A DNA stretch of 64,000 bases, from NCBI GenBank assembly GCA_035610365.1, contig CM069437.1, positions 61,218,093 to 61,282,092 on the forward strand, given 5' to 3'. The notes beneath the pieces were generated by a model, which was given only the letters and a program-made list of their open reading frames with translations, had not been told where the DNA came from and searched no databases. Position numbers and translations under genes: made by a program. This document shows, piece by piece, positions 21,300 through 33,384 of the stretch (positions within the stretch are counted from its first letter, which is position 1; every line of letters starts with the position of its first letter). The DNA comes from Aquatica leii (lineage: Eukaryota > Arthropoda > Insecta > Coleoptera > Lampyridae).

Positions 21300-24190
21300 T
21301 GTTTGTTTTACATTTCAAATTTAGACTAGTACTATTTACGTTTATAACTTAAGTAAAGTATGATTACGTGCACGAGCTTTGACGAAATCACGTAATTGTA
21401 ACTTCGGACAGTAAATGAACTATTTTAACATCGTTTTTAACATAATATATATAAAACGTTTTTCATAATATGTTCATAATGGTTTTTTCTATATGTTAAC
21501 TTTAAAAATAACATATATTTTTAGTCCAAAAACTTGTGTATTATTTTTGTAATATCATTGGTATTTTTATTAAACTATTTATAGAATTTTATAAAAAATA
21601 TTTTAACATTATATATTGCGAATTTTTGAATTTTCATTTTGTCTATAGTAAAAAAATATTTATTTATAATTAACATTTTTTCTAATAATAATCTGTATTG
21701 TAATTATACTTTGTAAAATAATAATAAAAACATGGTTACACATTTACCGCTGTAGTAATACATAATTCAGCCATTTAAATTAATTAATCTATGGTGAAAC
21801 TCTCATCTTTTTAGTATTCATTGTAGTGTTTAGGTAAGATGGGTAATAGTTCTAGTGACATTTTATATTTAAGTTATACGTCGATCCAATAGTAGATTGA
21901 TGTGTGTATGTTGGATCAATACAATTTCAAGGTAGAATGCTTCTAGAAACATTTTGAAAGAGCAGTTTTTTATTACAATTATTTGTTGATTCTACTGATT
22001 TATACAATTTTAAATTATCTTCATAAAAAAACAAATAATTTTTTTTATCTTTTTATGCGTTTTCCAATAATTAATAAAAAACTATACAAAGTACACTCAT
22101 ATGAAAAAAAATGGGACACTGGAATTCCTCAATGCTAATTTACACTGTCTGAGTGCATCGCCTTTAAGGTTGTATTTATTTGGTATTTTGTAATATCATT
22201 TTATACATGCCGAGGTGTCTAGTGTCTTCGCTAAGTGATTATTTGCTTTTCATGTTTATTTCAAAGCTTTAAAGTTTAATTTATTTATTTATTTTAGAAA
22301 CCGAATTCGAATTATCGCGTTTTATTATCCAATGATATAAATTTTTTTAATTGGAATTTTGTTTATTAAGAAACCAGGAAACACATTTGCAACTATTTAA
22401 ATTTTTAAACACGTTACAATAAAACAATGACGTTTTGGTAATCCAAAATTACTTTTAAAGTATTAGAACACATTAATTATAAATAAAATCTACAATTTTT
22501 TTACGAATGTCATAAAGCAGGAAGTTATTAATTTTGATCAATGAAAGTATTGTCCGTTATCTATTTAATAATTAGGAATTATTATTATTTAAGAGTAGGG
22601 ATGTTCATTATTTTTGTATAATAAAAAATAACAGTTCTATGGCTCTGAAACACGTAACTATTAAATTACATAAAACACAGTTGTTCTTAACTGTAATACA
22701 TTTTAATTTGACGCTGTTCTAATTCGTTTTTGACAGTTTTTGCGTACTTCTCAACGTAATCGGCAAAGTATTTTGAGACTTTTAGGGCTTCTGTTTTAGC
22801 AATAAAGTGTTGTATTCAGCTCGTTTTTGTGTAAATTGGGTTTTTCTTTCTCGTGGAGTTTTAAAGCCTTTGTTTCACTCAAGTTTAAAAATGTCCATTT
22901 GTAAAAAAACGTCCCAATTTATAAACTAAACTAAAATTAAAAACGTTAAAATTAAGGAAGCTAACAAATTTAGAATGAAGTTCCTTTCTTATAATTTCAC
23001 ATTAAATTTCAAGTGCAGCAAATTTCTAAAATTTGGGACAAATTTAGTTGTTTGAGAAAATTCTAAATTATACAAATCCTGAATCAATCAGAATTTTTGA
23101 ATGGGACTATAAAACAAGAAAAAATCAATAAACTGAAATATATATTCTCACCTCCAGTCTAAAGTATGTCTTATTGTCTTATACATTAGGATATACACAT
23201 ATTCATGAAAAGGCAATAAAATACATGGTATTATCTGCTATAGTGGTTAGTAAATCTTAATAAAAACGTTATATGCTTTATTTTAAAATATCTTGACAGT
23301 GGTAACAGTATAGAAAAAGAAACGCGTGTGGTAATTAACAGAAAACTGGATGTTCGGAAACCATGTCGAAAAAGCACTAATAGTAATAATAAAAACATCA
23401 CAAGATAACTTTGCTAAGTAAACCGTTACAATTACAAGAAAATTTTATTGGTATTATAAAAACAGAAACTACATTGAGAATGTATACTGAATTTAAAAAA
23501 ATAATTTTTTTGTTAATTTTTGTTTTATTTTAACAATTTCAAGTTATCGCAATTTACAACTTTTACGTAATGAAAAATAAATTCTAAAGAGAAGTGACAT
23601 CTTTAATAATAGTTGAGGTCATTTTCTGTCATATACCAAAGTAACGTTTAAAATTGGTAGATTACGTAAACATGTTTTGTAAACTTTATTCATTTTTAAT
23701 GTATATTCCTTTAATTAAAATTAAATAAACCTCAACATAAAAAAACACATCGCTGTGCAAATTTCAGTAATCGCAAACAAGTTTTCGTAAATACTTCAGT
23801 CAACCTAACCATTTTCGCGCGTCCGTTCGTTCCGCATTGTGTCGTCAGAAAGCGTTTGAATCTTTTAAGCAAATGTTGACATTTTTTGATTTTTTCTTTT
23901 ATTGAATGAGTTTGAATTTTGTAAAATATTGTAAATGTAATCATGAGACAACTTTTAACTATTTCATAAAATTTAAACATAAATAATTTTTTTGTGAACA
24001 TCTCTATTTCTCACTTTTGTATCGGGTATATGCCTAATATTTTAATAATAGTTTTTTTATAAGAAATATCGCTAGAAATAACAAAAAATATACTTGAACT
24101 TAATAAGGATTTATAAAGTAATTATTTTTTAACTATATATTTCTATTCAATAAGAGGAAATACAAAATTACAAAAAATATAATAAATAAT
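21300..24190. other. No recognisable gene
   Basis: Very AT-rich. One reverse-strand stretch near 22705-22800 (AKTEALKVSKYFADYVEKYA and on) has protein-like composition for about 40 codons before a stop, but no family was recognised. Confidence 0.4.
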
Positions 24191-24192
24191 AT

Positions 24193-24291
24193 TTAATAAT
24201 GTGTATATCTATCATTTTTAATCGTTTCTTGCAAACGATTAGGTAACGAATTGATTAGATTTTTAATTAGAGCACTTTGGATGGTTGGATG
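24193..24291 (-). pseudogene. Tc1-like transposase C-terminal tail
   Basis: The reverse strand reads HPTIQSALIKNLINSLPNRL and QETIKNDRYTHY followed by a stop at 24193-24195. Tc1 transposases end with a helix of the type LI.SMPRR...VI...GG.TRY followed directly by the stop codon, which this matches well in spacing. Nothing else of the element was found. Confidence 0.45.
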
Positions 24292-24440
24292 TTTCCTGGT
24301 TTCTCAGTTTACGAAAGTCTAATAAAAAAAATTAATATATTATTACATTACGGTAATTCGAATTCGGTGTCTAAAACAAATAAAGAAATCCATACATTTG
24401 TGCAGTGTTAGCTTTAAAATAAACAAAAAAAAGAGGTCTA

Positions 24441-24564
24441 GGACAATTCATCGACAACAATTCACCGACAACAATTCATCGACAGCAATTTACCGAAACG
24501 GAGTTTAACGCAATAATAATTCACCGTAACACTAATTTACCAACAATCAGTTCACCGTTACAGA
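24441..24564 (+). repeat. Short tandem repeats, ACAATTCACCGAC type
   Basis: There are eight or so degenerate copies of a 14-16 base unit (ACAATTCATCGACA, ACAATTCACCGACA and variants). They lie about 470 bases upstream of the FLYWCH/MULE coding relic. Such arrays commonly form the terminal region of this MULE type in arthropods, so this is probably the element's left end. No mirrored array was seen on the right. Confidence 0.6.
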
Positions 24565-25037
24565 TATACACATGGTATACTTATGTTGTGTAATAGTGAT
24601 GTTTGTCCTAAGAACAACCAACCATATAGACGTTAATCCTTAAATGCATTTCTATTATTTAAGGTATTAGTAATTTTCAACAGTTTACAAAAACCTTGCT
24701 TAGTTTATAATATTGTTACAAATTTAACTTCTACTGTTGACAGTCTGTAAAAAGTGACAACGTATTTATATTCAATAAAATACCTCGTAAAACTAGAAAA
24801 AATGTTTCAAGTAACCAGTCTTGTTTACAAAATATAAGATTAAGTGTTTACTTAGAAAGTTACCTATCCACAATTCTTTTTTTGTTAAAATTTACAAATC
24901 ATGTTTTCACGCAAAAATAGCATTTTAAGTAAACATAAAGTTCATTATGGTCGAGTAGAAAATTGTATGCAACATTGCTGATAAGGTATAGATCTTACTG
25001 CTTTTTAGGCACAAGTTTACTATAAATATGGGGTGGT

Positions 25038-26108
25038 GTGCATTTCCGATCTTATTTCAAAGAAAATTACCAGATAGTCATTAACTCTTTCAAAATGCAA
25101 GTAGATTTTGTGATGTCCGAAAAAGGAAAGTGGACGTTGCTCCTTGATGGATACGTATTTATTAAGGAAAAAGAAAGTGCTGAAAAAATATTTTGGAAAT
25201 GTGATACCTACCAGAAAACGAAGTGGAAAGCAAGGCTAAAAACAGTAAATTACAAAAGCCGGCGATGCAGCTCGTGTAGAAGTGGCCACAATTTATCATA
25301 TTATTAAAAAAAAACTGCTGAAACAACAAACGATGCTTTGCAGGCTATAATTAAGAATGCAAGTAATCAATGTAGTCGAGCAGCAGCCCTTAATCTACCA
25401 ACCGTAAACGTTATGAAGAGAACGATTTATCGTATCCGTGAGCAGCAAAGGGCAGGTCTAGTTCTGCTTAATTCTCGCCAAGAGATTCAATTTTTAGAGG
25501 AGTACACAATAACTGTAAAAGGGGAATATTTCTTTCTGTATGATTCCGATCCAGAATAAGATAGGATTTTTTGGAAGATTTAAAATCATGGGTTAACACA
25601 GAGGTACGAAACAGACGCAAACTTCGCGTTACATATGCGAATACAATTGCGTTTACATCAATAGAGAATGCATTTGAAACTACAAAATTCTTTCTTTAGA
25701 GACCCAAGAAAACATTGATTATTTTGAGGATATATGGATTGGAAGATCAAATAGGAGACAGCGCCGACCACCACAATACCCTTAGAAATGTTGAGTGTTT
25801 ATGACACAGTCTTGGCAGATTTGCCGAAACCAATAAATTCTGTAGAAGGTTGGCATCTAGGATTTCAGGAACAGATTGGGGCGCCACATCCCAATATTTG
25901 GAAACTCATTGAGTGCGTAAAAAAAGAACAAAACTTAAATGAAGTCCAAATAGAACAATAAATAAGTGGAATTAAACCCCAAGCGTCGAAGAGAAAGTAT
26001 AGGGATTGCGCTCAACGTATCAAGAGAATTGTTGATCAATATAATCCTGAGAACATTCTTCACCATATTGGAGGAATAGCACAGGCCCTTTACGTCTGCA
26101 TTCTGTAT
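25038..26108 (+). pseudogene. FLYWCH zinc-finger / MULE transposase relic, centre deleted
   Basis: The N-terminal part (25038-25307) contains GKWTLLLDGYVFIKEKESA, FWKCDTYQKTKWKARL and a late His, the FLYWCH zinc-finger pattern. The next frame (25338-25559) reads LPTVNVMKRTIYRIREQQRA and ends FFLYDSD, the usual MULE linker. The catalytic MULE core is gone. The C-terminal part (about 25715-26075) reads YFEDIWIGRSNRRQRRPPQY, NSVEGWHLGFQEQIGAPHPN and YRDCAQRIKRIVDQYNPENI, characteristic of the end of this family, with a TAA after VQIEQ. The DDE residues are not recoverable, so the copy is inactive. Confidence 0.8.
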
Positions 26109-26557
26109 TTCCTCTAAGGTTTTGATCTGACAACATTGAATCAAACATATGGTGTAGAAACAAACATAAGCGCAATAACGGTTGTAATAACAAACATTAC
26201 AAAGAAAATAGGTTGCTATAGTTTACTCTTTGTGAACTTTGATCTTACTAACTAGACATCATTGCAACTATTGTTTTGTATTAATAAATAAATAACATAA
26301 ACATTCATGTTATATTGGAATTAAGGTTCCCACGGGTAGCATTCGTAATAAAATTTTCCATTCTAGATAATTGTCGTTTTTACAGAAGCTGAGCTTTTGT
26401 CACACATCGCAGTGGACATCTTTATAGTTCGGAATAAATTGTTTCATGTTATAATTTTAAAACTATATATTCATTAAATTTTCACTAAAACACTAATGCT
26501 GTGGCAATAACTTATAACGTTATCAACAAAAGTAATCATCCAGTCATAATAATCACT

Positions 26558-27070
26558 AGGGCTGTAAAGATCCGCAAATTTTATTTATCCGGATATCGGA
26601 TCGAAAAGTATGCGGATCTAATGGATCCGAATACCAGATTTTTGTAGATCCGGATCGAAAATCCGAAGATTAAATCCGGATCTACGTAATCGGGGGATAT
26701 ATCCGGATCTATGGATCTAAGGATTTGCGAGTTAAATCCGGACCTGCATTAATATTAATTTCTAGCCTTCTAGCTTTAAAGATATCTGTGATTATTCATT
26801 TACTATAATAACGTTTCATTTTAATAACCTCTAAATAATACGAATTACGAAGTTCATTTTATACATCAACAACAGAATTCACGTATAATTGAATTTCGGT
26901 TCCGGCTATGCGGATCCGGTTAAACAAATCCGTGGATCCGGATCTTGAAGATCCGAATTGTGTATGAGATCCGGAGAAATCCGGATCCGGATATATCGTA
27001 GCTGGAGATCCGGAGAAGATCTGGATCCATACCGGATCTCGTTTTGGATCCGGAACCGTTTTACACCCCT
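26558..27070. mobile_element. hAT-type non-autonomous element with GGATCC subterminal repeats
   Basis: The ends AGGGCTGTAAAG (26558-26569) and TTTTACACCCCT (27059-27070) are inverted copies. Both subterminal zones are packed with GGATCC, ATCCGGAT and GATCCGG motifs on both strands, while the middle (26745-26890) is plain AT-rich sequence. Short TIRs with dense palindromic subterminal motifs are typical of hAT elements. Flanking AATCACTA and AATTACAA agree at six of eight positions, a possible worn 8-bp target duplication. There is no coding capacity. Confidence 0.7.
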
Positions 27071-28513
27071 AATTACAATTCCTAACTGTTTTAACGCGTT
27101 GTTGCCAGATCGTATTAGTTGAAATTACTTGCTATATTGTAGGTGATGCATTTTATAGCATATTATTCAAATTTGCTGAAAATCATTTTTACGCAAAAAC
27201 CAAGATTTTCAATTTTTTATTTTAAAATTTATGAAGCTTGCGGTATTTTATTTATAATTTCAATATATTAAAAAAATTCAAAAATTTTGTATAAGGTTGC
27301 AAATCTATTTCGCAGTTTATTAAACATGGCGGCTGCTACTGAATGTTCTTAAGAGCAGTTTAGTGATGATTGCAAAAGCAAAAATAATGTACAATACTAT
27401 ACAGAGTGTATCTGATTAACGGGTTGTTGTTTTAGCAGGCGAAATTAGAACATAAATACAAGAAGAAAATGTCAACAAAAATTTTAAAAAATCAAAATTT
27501 TTAGCAAAATAAATTGTAAATTACGGACTTTTAGAGTCCTAAGGTTGTTGAATCCACGAACCAAAATAAACTGTTCTAAGAAGTGCAAATATCTTCTCAC
27601 AAAAAAAATAGATACAAAATGTTATTGGATAACGCGTAGTTAAATTACTGTAGACAAATGAATTTGCTATATTCTGCACATTTTTTTCAAGTATACTAGA
27701 TAATAACTCCTCTATTGGATAACACACAAACGATTAAACGTCGCCAAAAATTGTTCGTTACTAGCGTAAATAATTGCCCATTAAATCAATTTTGCAGCTC
27801 TTGTCCATTATTTACGGGGGGTTTGTATACATCATGTTTTACATAGCTCCAAAAAAAACCGGTGACCGACTTTCCTATAAGGAATGATGAAGGAATATTT
27901 ACATATTTTTTAAAGTTGTGCTGTCATACAATCATTTTGAAGTGATATTTACACGTTTGTATTGATTTTCTAGCATATTTGTACGCCTCGATATTACTTA
28001 CCCTTTTAGTAAATCAGTTAAAAAAAATCGTCGCAGGCAGGATTCGAAACTATATTATATTTGTAAACTCATTTTAAATTACAAACTAAATATCTGATAA
28101 ACTGTTATTGTTAGAATTTTTTTTATTTAAATAAATTGTTAGGAAGAATTATCTCTATAAGAAACTGTAAAAATAATTCGAATAATTTACATACGTACAA
28201 AATTATATAAGAAAAATTGTTAAAATGGCGGATACATCTAATTCTGGTTTCTTTATCAAACACATCTTTTGATAGAGCCGAGAGAATATGAAAAGCCAGC
28301 TTAATACCAAACTTCAAGTAATTAAGACTTTTGGTTCGAGAGTTATCGTGGGTACATCCAAAGATAATTTAAATAAGATGCAGCATTCCGTATATAAAGT
28401 CAAAAGAATTTAGAGAAAAATTGTTATTTTTTAACGTATCTTGCTTTTCTTTCGAGATATAAATTTTTTTCTAAAAAATATTGTCGTAGGCTGGATTCGA
28501 ACCTAGGATTATA

Positions 28514-30105
28514 CGTTGTGTCCCACGCTAGGGGTACCCCATACTATTTAACATGGGAAAATTGAAATTATTTTTTTCCTGCTTCCCAAATTGAAAAATA
28601 TAAAAAAGGTCCAAATTCGAGAAGACTTTGCTGGTTTTTTCGCAGATAGACCAATACCTTCTTTAAAGAGTATCAAAAAAACGATACAATTATTTGAAAC
28701 CACTGGCTCTGTAAATCCACCATGTAAATGTCAGCGTCTACCACCCTTACACGATCATGAAGACAACCTTCAGAAGTTGGCAGTTCTTGCAGCTGTAGAC
28801 CAAGATCCTGATGTTAGTTTGCGAGAAATTGAAATTAATGTAGGTGTTCCTCGGTCGTCAGCATTCAGGTACCTCAAACAGGAGGGCTTTAAAAGTTACC
28901 GTTGGCAATGCCATCAAGAATTATTACCACAAGATTATTATGCTCGTATGAGATTTTGTGAAATAATCACCGAAATGAGCAATACCAATCGGGATTTTGT
29001 AAAAAACATTTGTTTTTCGGATGAATGTTCATTTGGACTTAATAAAAGACCAAATCGACAAAATAATCGTACATGGTTTCTCGAAAATCCACACAAATTA
29101 GTAAATGGACTAAGTCAATGGCGACAAACTGTCAATGTTTGGATGGGCTTGCTGGGAAGTCATGTCATTGGTTCTTTTTTCATTGAAGGTACACTTACTT
29201 TCATAAAATATCATTACCTTCTACTAGAAGAAGTGTTTCCACAACTAAAAGATGTTGCGGGTGAAAATCACCAAGTTTGTTTTATGCAGGATGGTGCTCC
29301 AGCCCATGCTGCTAGACTAAACACTGGGCTTCTGAATGAAGCATTTTCAAATCAATGGATAGGCAAGAATGGTCCCATTACATGGCTTGCTAGGTGACCT
29401 GATTTAAACTCGTGCGATTTTTTTTGTGGAGTTACATAAAAGAAAAATTATTCAAAGGAGGAAAACGGTATGAAAATAGGGACGCACTAAAAGATGAAAT
29501 TCAAGTGATATGCCGAGCTATTAGCATTCGTGAATTAGCCGAAACACGAATAAGATTTGTTGAATGGCTAACAGTTCAAGCAAGAGGCATTTTTGAACAC
29601 CTCATACCCAAATAGGTGATTCGCCGTGGTCGTTCCGCCAAGCAACGGATTGACAATGTTAAAAAGGTTCTTTACAGGGCCACAAATTCTCAATTGAAAT
29701 GAATTTTTCTGCACGACGATTATTCGAGCAATCTTCCTGCGTTCGACTTATTGGTACCACGATGAGTTTTCGTAGATACCTATCTATTTCCTTAAAAATA
29801 AAGTTGCATAATGTTGATTTGACGGGCTACAATTTAATTTTAGCGTCCATATTACTTTAAAACCCGAAGATAGCCGATTTGAATCGCTTGCGCGAAAAAC
29901 CTTCAAAATTTCGCATTTCAAATGCCTGTAATTAATTTATTAATTATCAAATTATAATCAAAAAATTGTTTTTAGGAACGTTTTAAGTGCCACTTTAAAT
30001 CTGCGTCAAAATTTTTGCGATTTTTTAATTTGGGAAGCAGGAAAAAAATAATTTTAATTTTCCCATGTTAAATCTCATGGGGTACCCTTAGCGTGGGACA
30101 CAAGG
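28514..30105 (+). mobile_element. mariner-like element with long TIRs and TA target site
   Basis: The left end GTTGTGTCCCACGCTAGGGG (from 28515) and its mirror CCCTTAGCGTGGGACACAA (30085-30103) begin TIRs of about 75-85 bases that include CATGGGAAAATT and CCTGCTTCCCAAATT. TA dinucleotides flank the element (28512-28513 and 30106-30107). The other copy of the host repeat is uninterrupted at the matching place (near 33845-33860), which acts as a natural empty site. The element is 1,592 bases, near the normal size for this superfamily, and holds one transposase gene with two breaks. Confidence 0.85.
28591..29615 (+). pseudogene. mariner-like transposase (DD41D-type spacing), two breaks
   Basis: Residues about 10-45 and 60-100 form the two helix-turn-helix units (SIKKTIQLFETTGSVNPP; VSLREIEINVGVPRSSAFRY). 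The catalytic blocks are CFSDECSF (Asp144), FMQDGAPAHA (Asp234) and PDLNSCDFF. From Asp234 to the last Asp there are 41 residues, compatible with the DD41D class. There is a TGA at about 29396-29398 just before PDLN and a one-base loss in the T run near 29422. After that the C-terminal part is open to 29615 (FEHLIPK). The frame starts at a TTG close to the TIR; no good ATG is evident, so the true N-terminus is uncertain. Confidence 0.85.
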
Positions 30106-30574
30106 TATATCGAATTCAATTTCAATTATAAATCAAATATCTAATAAACTGCTTATGTTAGAAAAATTTTTTATTTGAATAAATTGTTAAAAAGAATTAA
30201 CTCTATAAGAAAATGTAAAAATAATTCGAATAATTTACATTCGTACAAAATTATATTAGAAAAACTGTTCAAAATGGCAGATACACCTACTTCCGGTTTT
30301 TTTATCAGACCCATCATTTGATAGAACCGAGAAAATATGAAAAACCAGCTTTATACCAAATTTCAAGTTACAAGGACTTTTGGTTCGAGAGTTATCGTGG
30401 GTACAACGTTACACACAGACACACACAGACACCCAAAATTTTTTTTGTCAAAAATACGTTTTTCTGATTCAGGAGACCTTGAAACGTAAAATTCTTCATA
30501 AAAAAAATATTTTGAAAAAAATTGCGATCGCAATACTTTTCTTATAGGAAAGTAAAAAGTTTAAAGGGTTAAGA

Positions 30575-31370
30575 TCTGGCCTACGGGCTGTTCAGCGTCT
30601 AGTGACGTTTCTTCCAATCGCAAACGGGGCGCGGCAGCTTATGTACATACGAAAGAGCTCTATAGTGCATAAACCACATTGTTCTGAAAACTTCAAGAGG
30701 TAAGTCAACAAATTCCTGCACAAAAGTTTTTTGTCAAAATACAAGTCGTCTGTAAGTCTTTCTAGTAAATTACGGTGCAATTAAGTTATTTCTTAAGATA
30801 CCCGCCAAAACATTAATAGGAAGTCGCCATTGAAAGTTATTTTGTTGAATATCGTAAGCGTTTTCTTCATTCCAAACATGAGTGTTTTGAAAATTCATCA
30901 CTCTATTTCGTGTAAAGCAACACTCATCTGAAAATGTTTAACTTTACAATATCTGAAAATAATATATAATAATATAAACTCAAGTCGCGGTTCAAACTCA
31001 ACGTCAGTTAACTTAATAATTCCTTAAAATACGATGTAGCATACTATGGGACATGTTAGCTGCGCGGATTATTTCTTTAGTGCTACTTCGTGTCTAATCT
31101 TTTACAGTTTACAATATCTGGACATACATTAAAGAAAAACAAACAGTTCTGATTTTACTGAAAATATTTATTCTTTTTCCGTTGCTAATACATGGGGTGG
31201 TCTTTCTAAACCACGGCTTTTGTAGGTAGAAAAAACTCCAGTATCTCTAAGCCCTTGCACACACGCCAAAATAAAGTTTATTGAAGGCAATTGTCTATTA
31301 GGATATTGCTCAACCCACAATTTACGTGTGGTGTGGAGGTTATAATTACACTCACCGTACATTAAAACAG
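30575..31370 (-). pseudogene. mariner-like (DUF4817) transposase relic
   Basis: Reading leftward, MYGECNYNLHTTRKLWVEQY, PNRQLPSINFILACVQGLRD and TGVFS (31362-31168) form the first helix-turn-helix. SSTKEIIRAANMSHSMLHRI (about 31090-31030) forms the second. FSDECCFTRNRVMNFQNTHV (about 30940-30885) has the first catalytic Asp, followed by PINVLAGIL, PLEVFRTMWFMH and a run ending in ARS. The HDGAPPH block is degraded to HYRALSYVH, so the second catalytic Asp is lost. All domains are present in the right order, with stops and frameshifts between them. It begins right beside repeat copy A. Confidence 0.75.
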
Positions 31371-33384
31371 TATCACTGTTGTATATAATAAAGAAAATTT
31401 AAGTTAAACATTATGAAGTACGAGTACGTTTACACGAATCACTTAGCATCAACTAAAGATATCCGTTAAAAAATCGAGACAGAAATAAATAAGCCAAATC
31501 TTACATTTCATATAATATAATCTAAAGTCTTGTTTTGGTTACAACTAAAGATAAACATGATCGTGTACACAAAGTACATTTTATCTAGCTAGGCCAGTAA
31601 TAATTCTAAGAAATAAACTAATAAAACTTACTATCTGTTTTAATTATTTGATTAACAATTAATAAATTATGGAATATGTAATGACAATAACGAAACAACT
31701 GAAATATAATTGTCCGGTTGCATAAAGCAAAATCCCTGTTTTTATTTATAGTTGACGACCAATGACGACACTTAACGGCTTGATTATATTGTTAACTATA
31801 TCGTCACAGTTAACAACCGAGCCAATATCAACTTGGAAAACAATTTCTATGAACAAAAAATTATAGTATTTTGACATTATCAATACATCGATAGATTACG
31901 ATTAAAACGAGAACTACAGAAGAGGTAGAATTAGAAATCAACAAATTATAAAAAACTAAAAGCAGACCTCATGCTAACGAGAATAAATGAAAAATTTAAG
32001 AAACGTGACAAATCAAGAAAAATATAATAGGAACAAAGTTTCAGCATAAAATTAAATATATTTAGAAGCTTTGCGTCATAAAATTTCTGTTACCGTACAA
32101 CAAAGTTTATAGGATTTTCATAACTTTTTGTTTTTATGTTTGCTTTCTAATTTATTAGTTCATTAAATTGTCTGAATGTGTATATTTCACTTTGTTTGGT
32201 AATCATTGATTGCTATTACCGTTCATGTTTTTTTTTTGATGTATCTTTAATTGAACGTTCTGTCAGAAATATAATTTCTAACAAAACGAACATCATTCTC
32301 ATTAAAAATAAAATTTTGTTATTTTTAAAAACAATACCTTAGCTTTATTTTAGTATATTTTGATAACTCAGTTATTGATTTTACTTTTTAAATAATCACA
32401 AGTAAAAACTAAATTGTGGACGAGTTTCATCTTGTTGTCAGTACGTAGCATCTATGTTACTCATTTTTCTAATAAAATTGCTAATTAAGTTATTTATTAA
32501 ATAAATTTAATAATAAATAACGTTTTTGTATTTTTAGCTTGTTTCAGTATATTTGGAAAGAGGAAATTGATATTGGAAACTTCTTTAAAACATCGATTCT
32601 TAAGCATAGCTTAGAAAAAACACTGTTTAAGTTTTCATATTTTTTTGTAAATTATCAAAAATAATTCGGTTTTTTTCTTAAATAACTGTACATTTGACAG
32701 TCTTGAAGGGCGTCAACCTTAACTTTGAACACGCTTTGTATGCAGCAGACAGCTGTTCATTCAAATATTGATTTTCTGCCTTTGTTTGAATTGAAATAAT
32801 ACCTCGTATTAAGTAGAACAAGAAATAAAATTACCAGGAAATCCTTACTTTTCACATTGACGGTTAAAATATAACAAGCGTTAAAATACTGTGATTTATA
32901 CGGAAACCAAATAGAAGCTTTAAAATCTATAAAGTCCTCATTAAAACGGTAAATGTGATTTTTCTTGGAAACGAATTTATTATACATGATATTTTGAGGA
33001 AATATACATTTCTACTTTTCACTCATGCCACGATCATGATTCAAACGGGTTTTCCCATAATTTATTTTCCAACGTGCAAGGGGGTAATTGCGTTTGGAAA
33101 GTCTCGGCAAGTATATTACGTTTAAATAGTGTGTATTTAACCAAAGGACGAACTCGGTTTACATTACAATTACGTAAACTTTATTCGAATTCCATGTACT
33201 GATTTATTTCTTTTTAAACTTTTTATTTTTCAATAGAATTAAGCAAACATTTCTTCATTTTAATTATTATATTAGTTAAAACATTATTCTTATGAACATA
33301 ATTATGTAAAAAGATACGTCTACATTAGTTGTAAGTATGAGTAATACATTTTATTTTTTGTTGTTTTGGTCACACTTACTTTTT
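31371..33384. other. No recognisable gene
   Basis: AT-rich sequence with long T and A runs. Short open frames such as 32757-32987 lack recognisable domains. Confidence 0.4.

Larger units (their letters stand above)
27870..30552 (-). repeat. Palindrome-ended repeat family, copy A (interrupted)
   Basis: The ends are CTTTCCTATAAGGA (27870) and CTTTTCTTATAGGAAAG (30536-30552). Without the mariner-like insertion at 28514-30105 it is about 1.1 kb. It shares with copy B (33385-34686, inverse orientation) the GCGATCGCAA motif next to one end, the CAGACACACACAGACAC microsatellite, the CCAAAAGT/ACTTTTGG block, GGATTCGAAC and CGCAGGCAGGATTCGAA. There is no coding sequence of its own. Confidence 0.75.

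Noticed and set aside
23732-24001. 89-codon reverse open frame
   Set aside because: Lys/Phe/Ile-rich translation from AT-rich DNA without recognisable motif.
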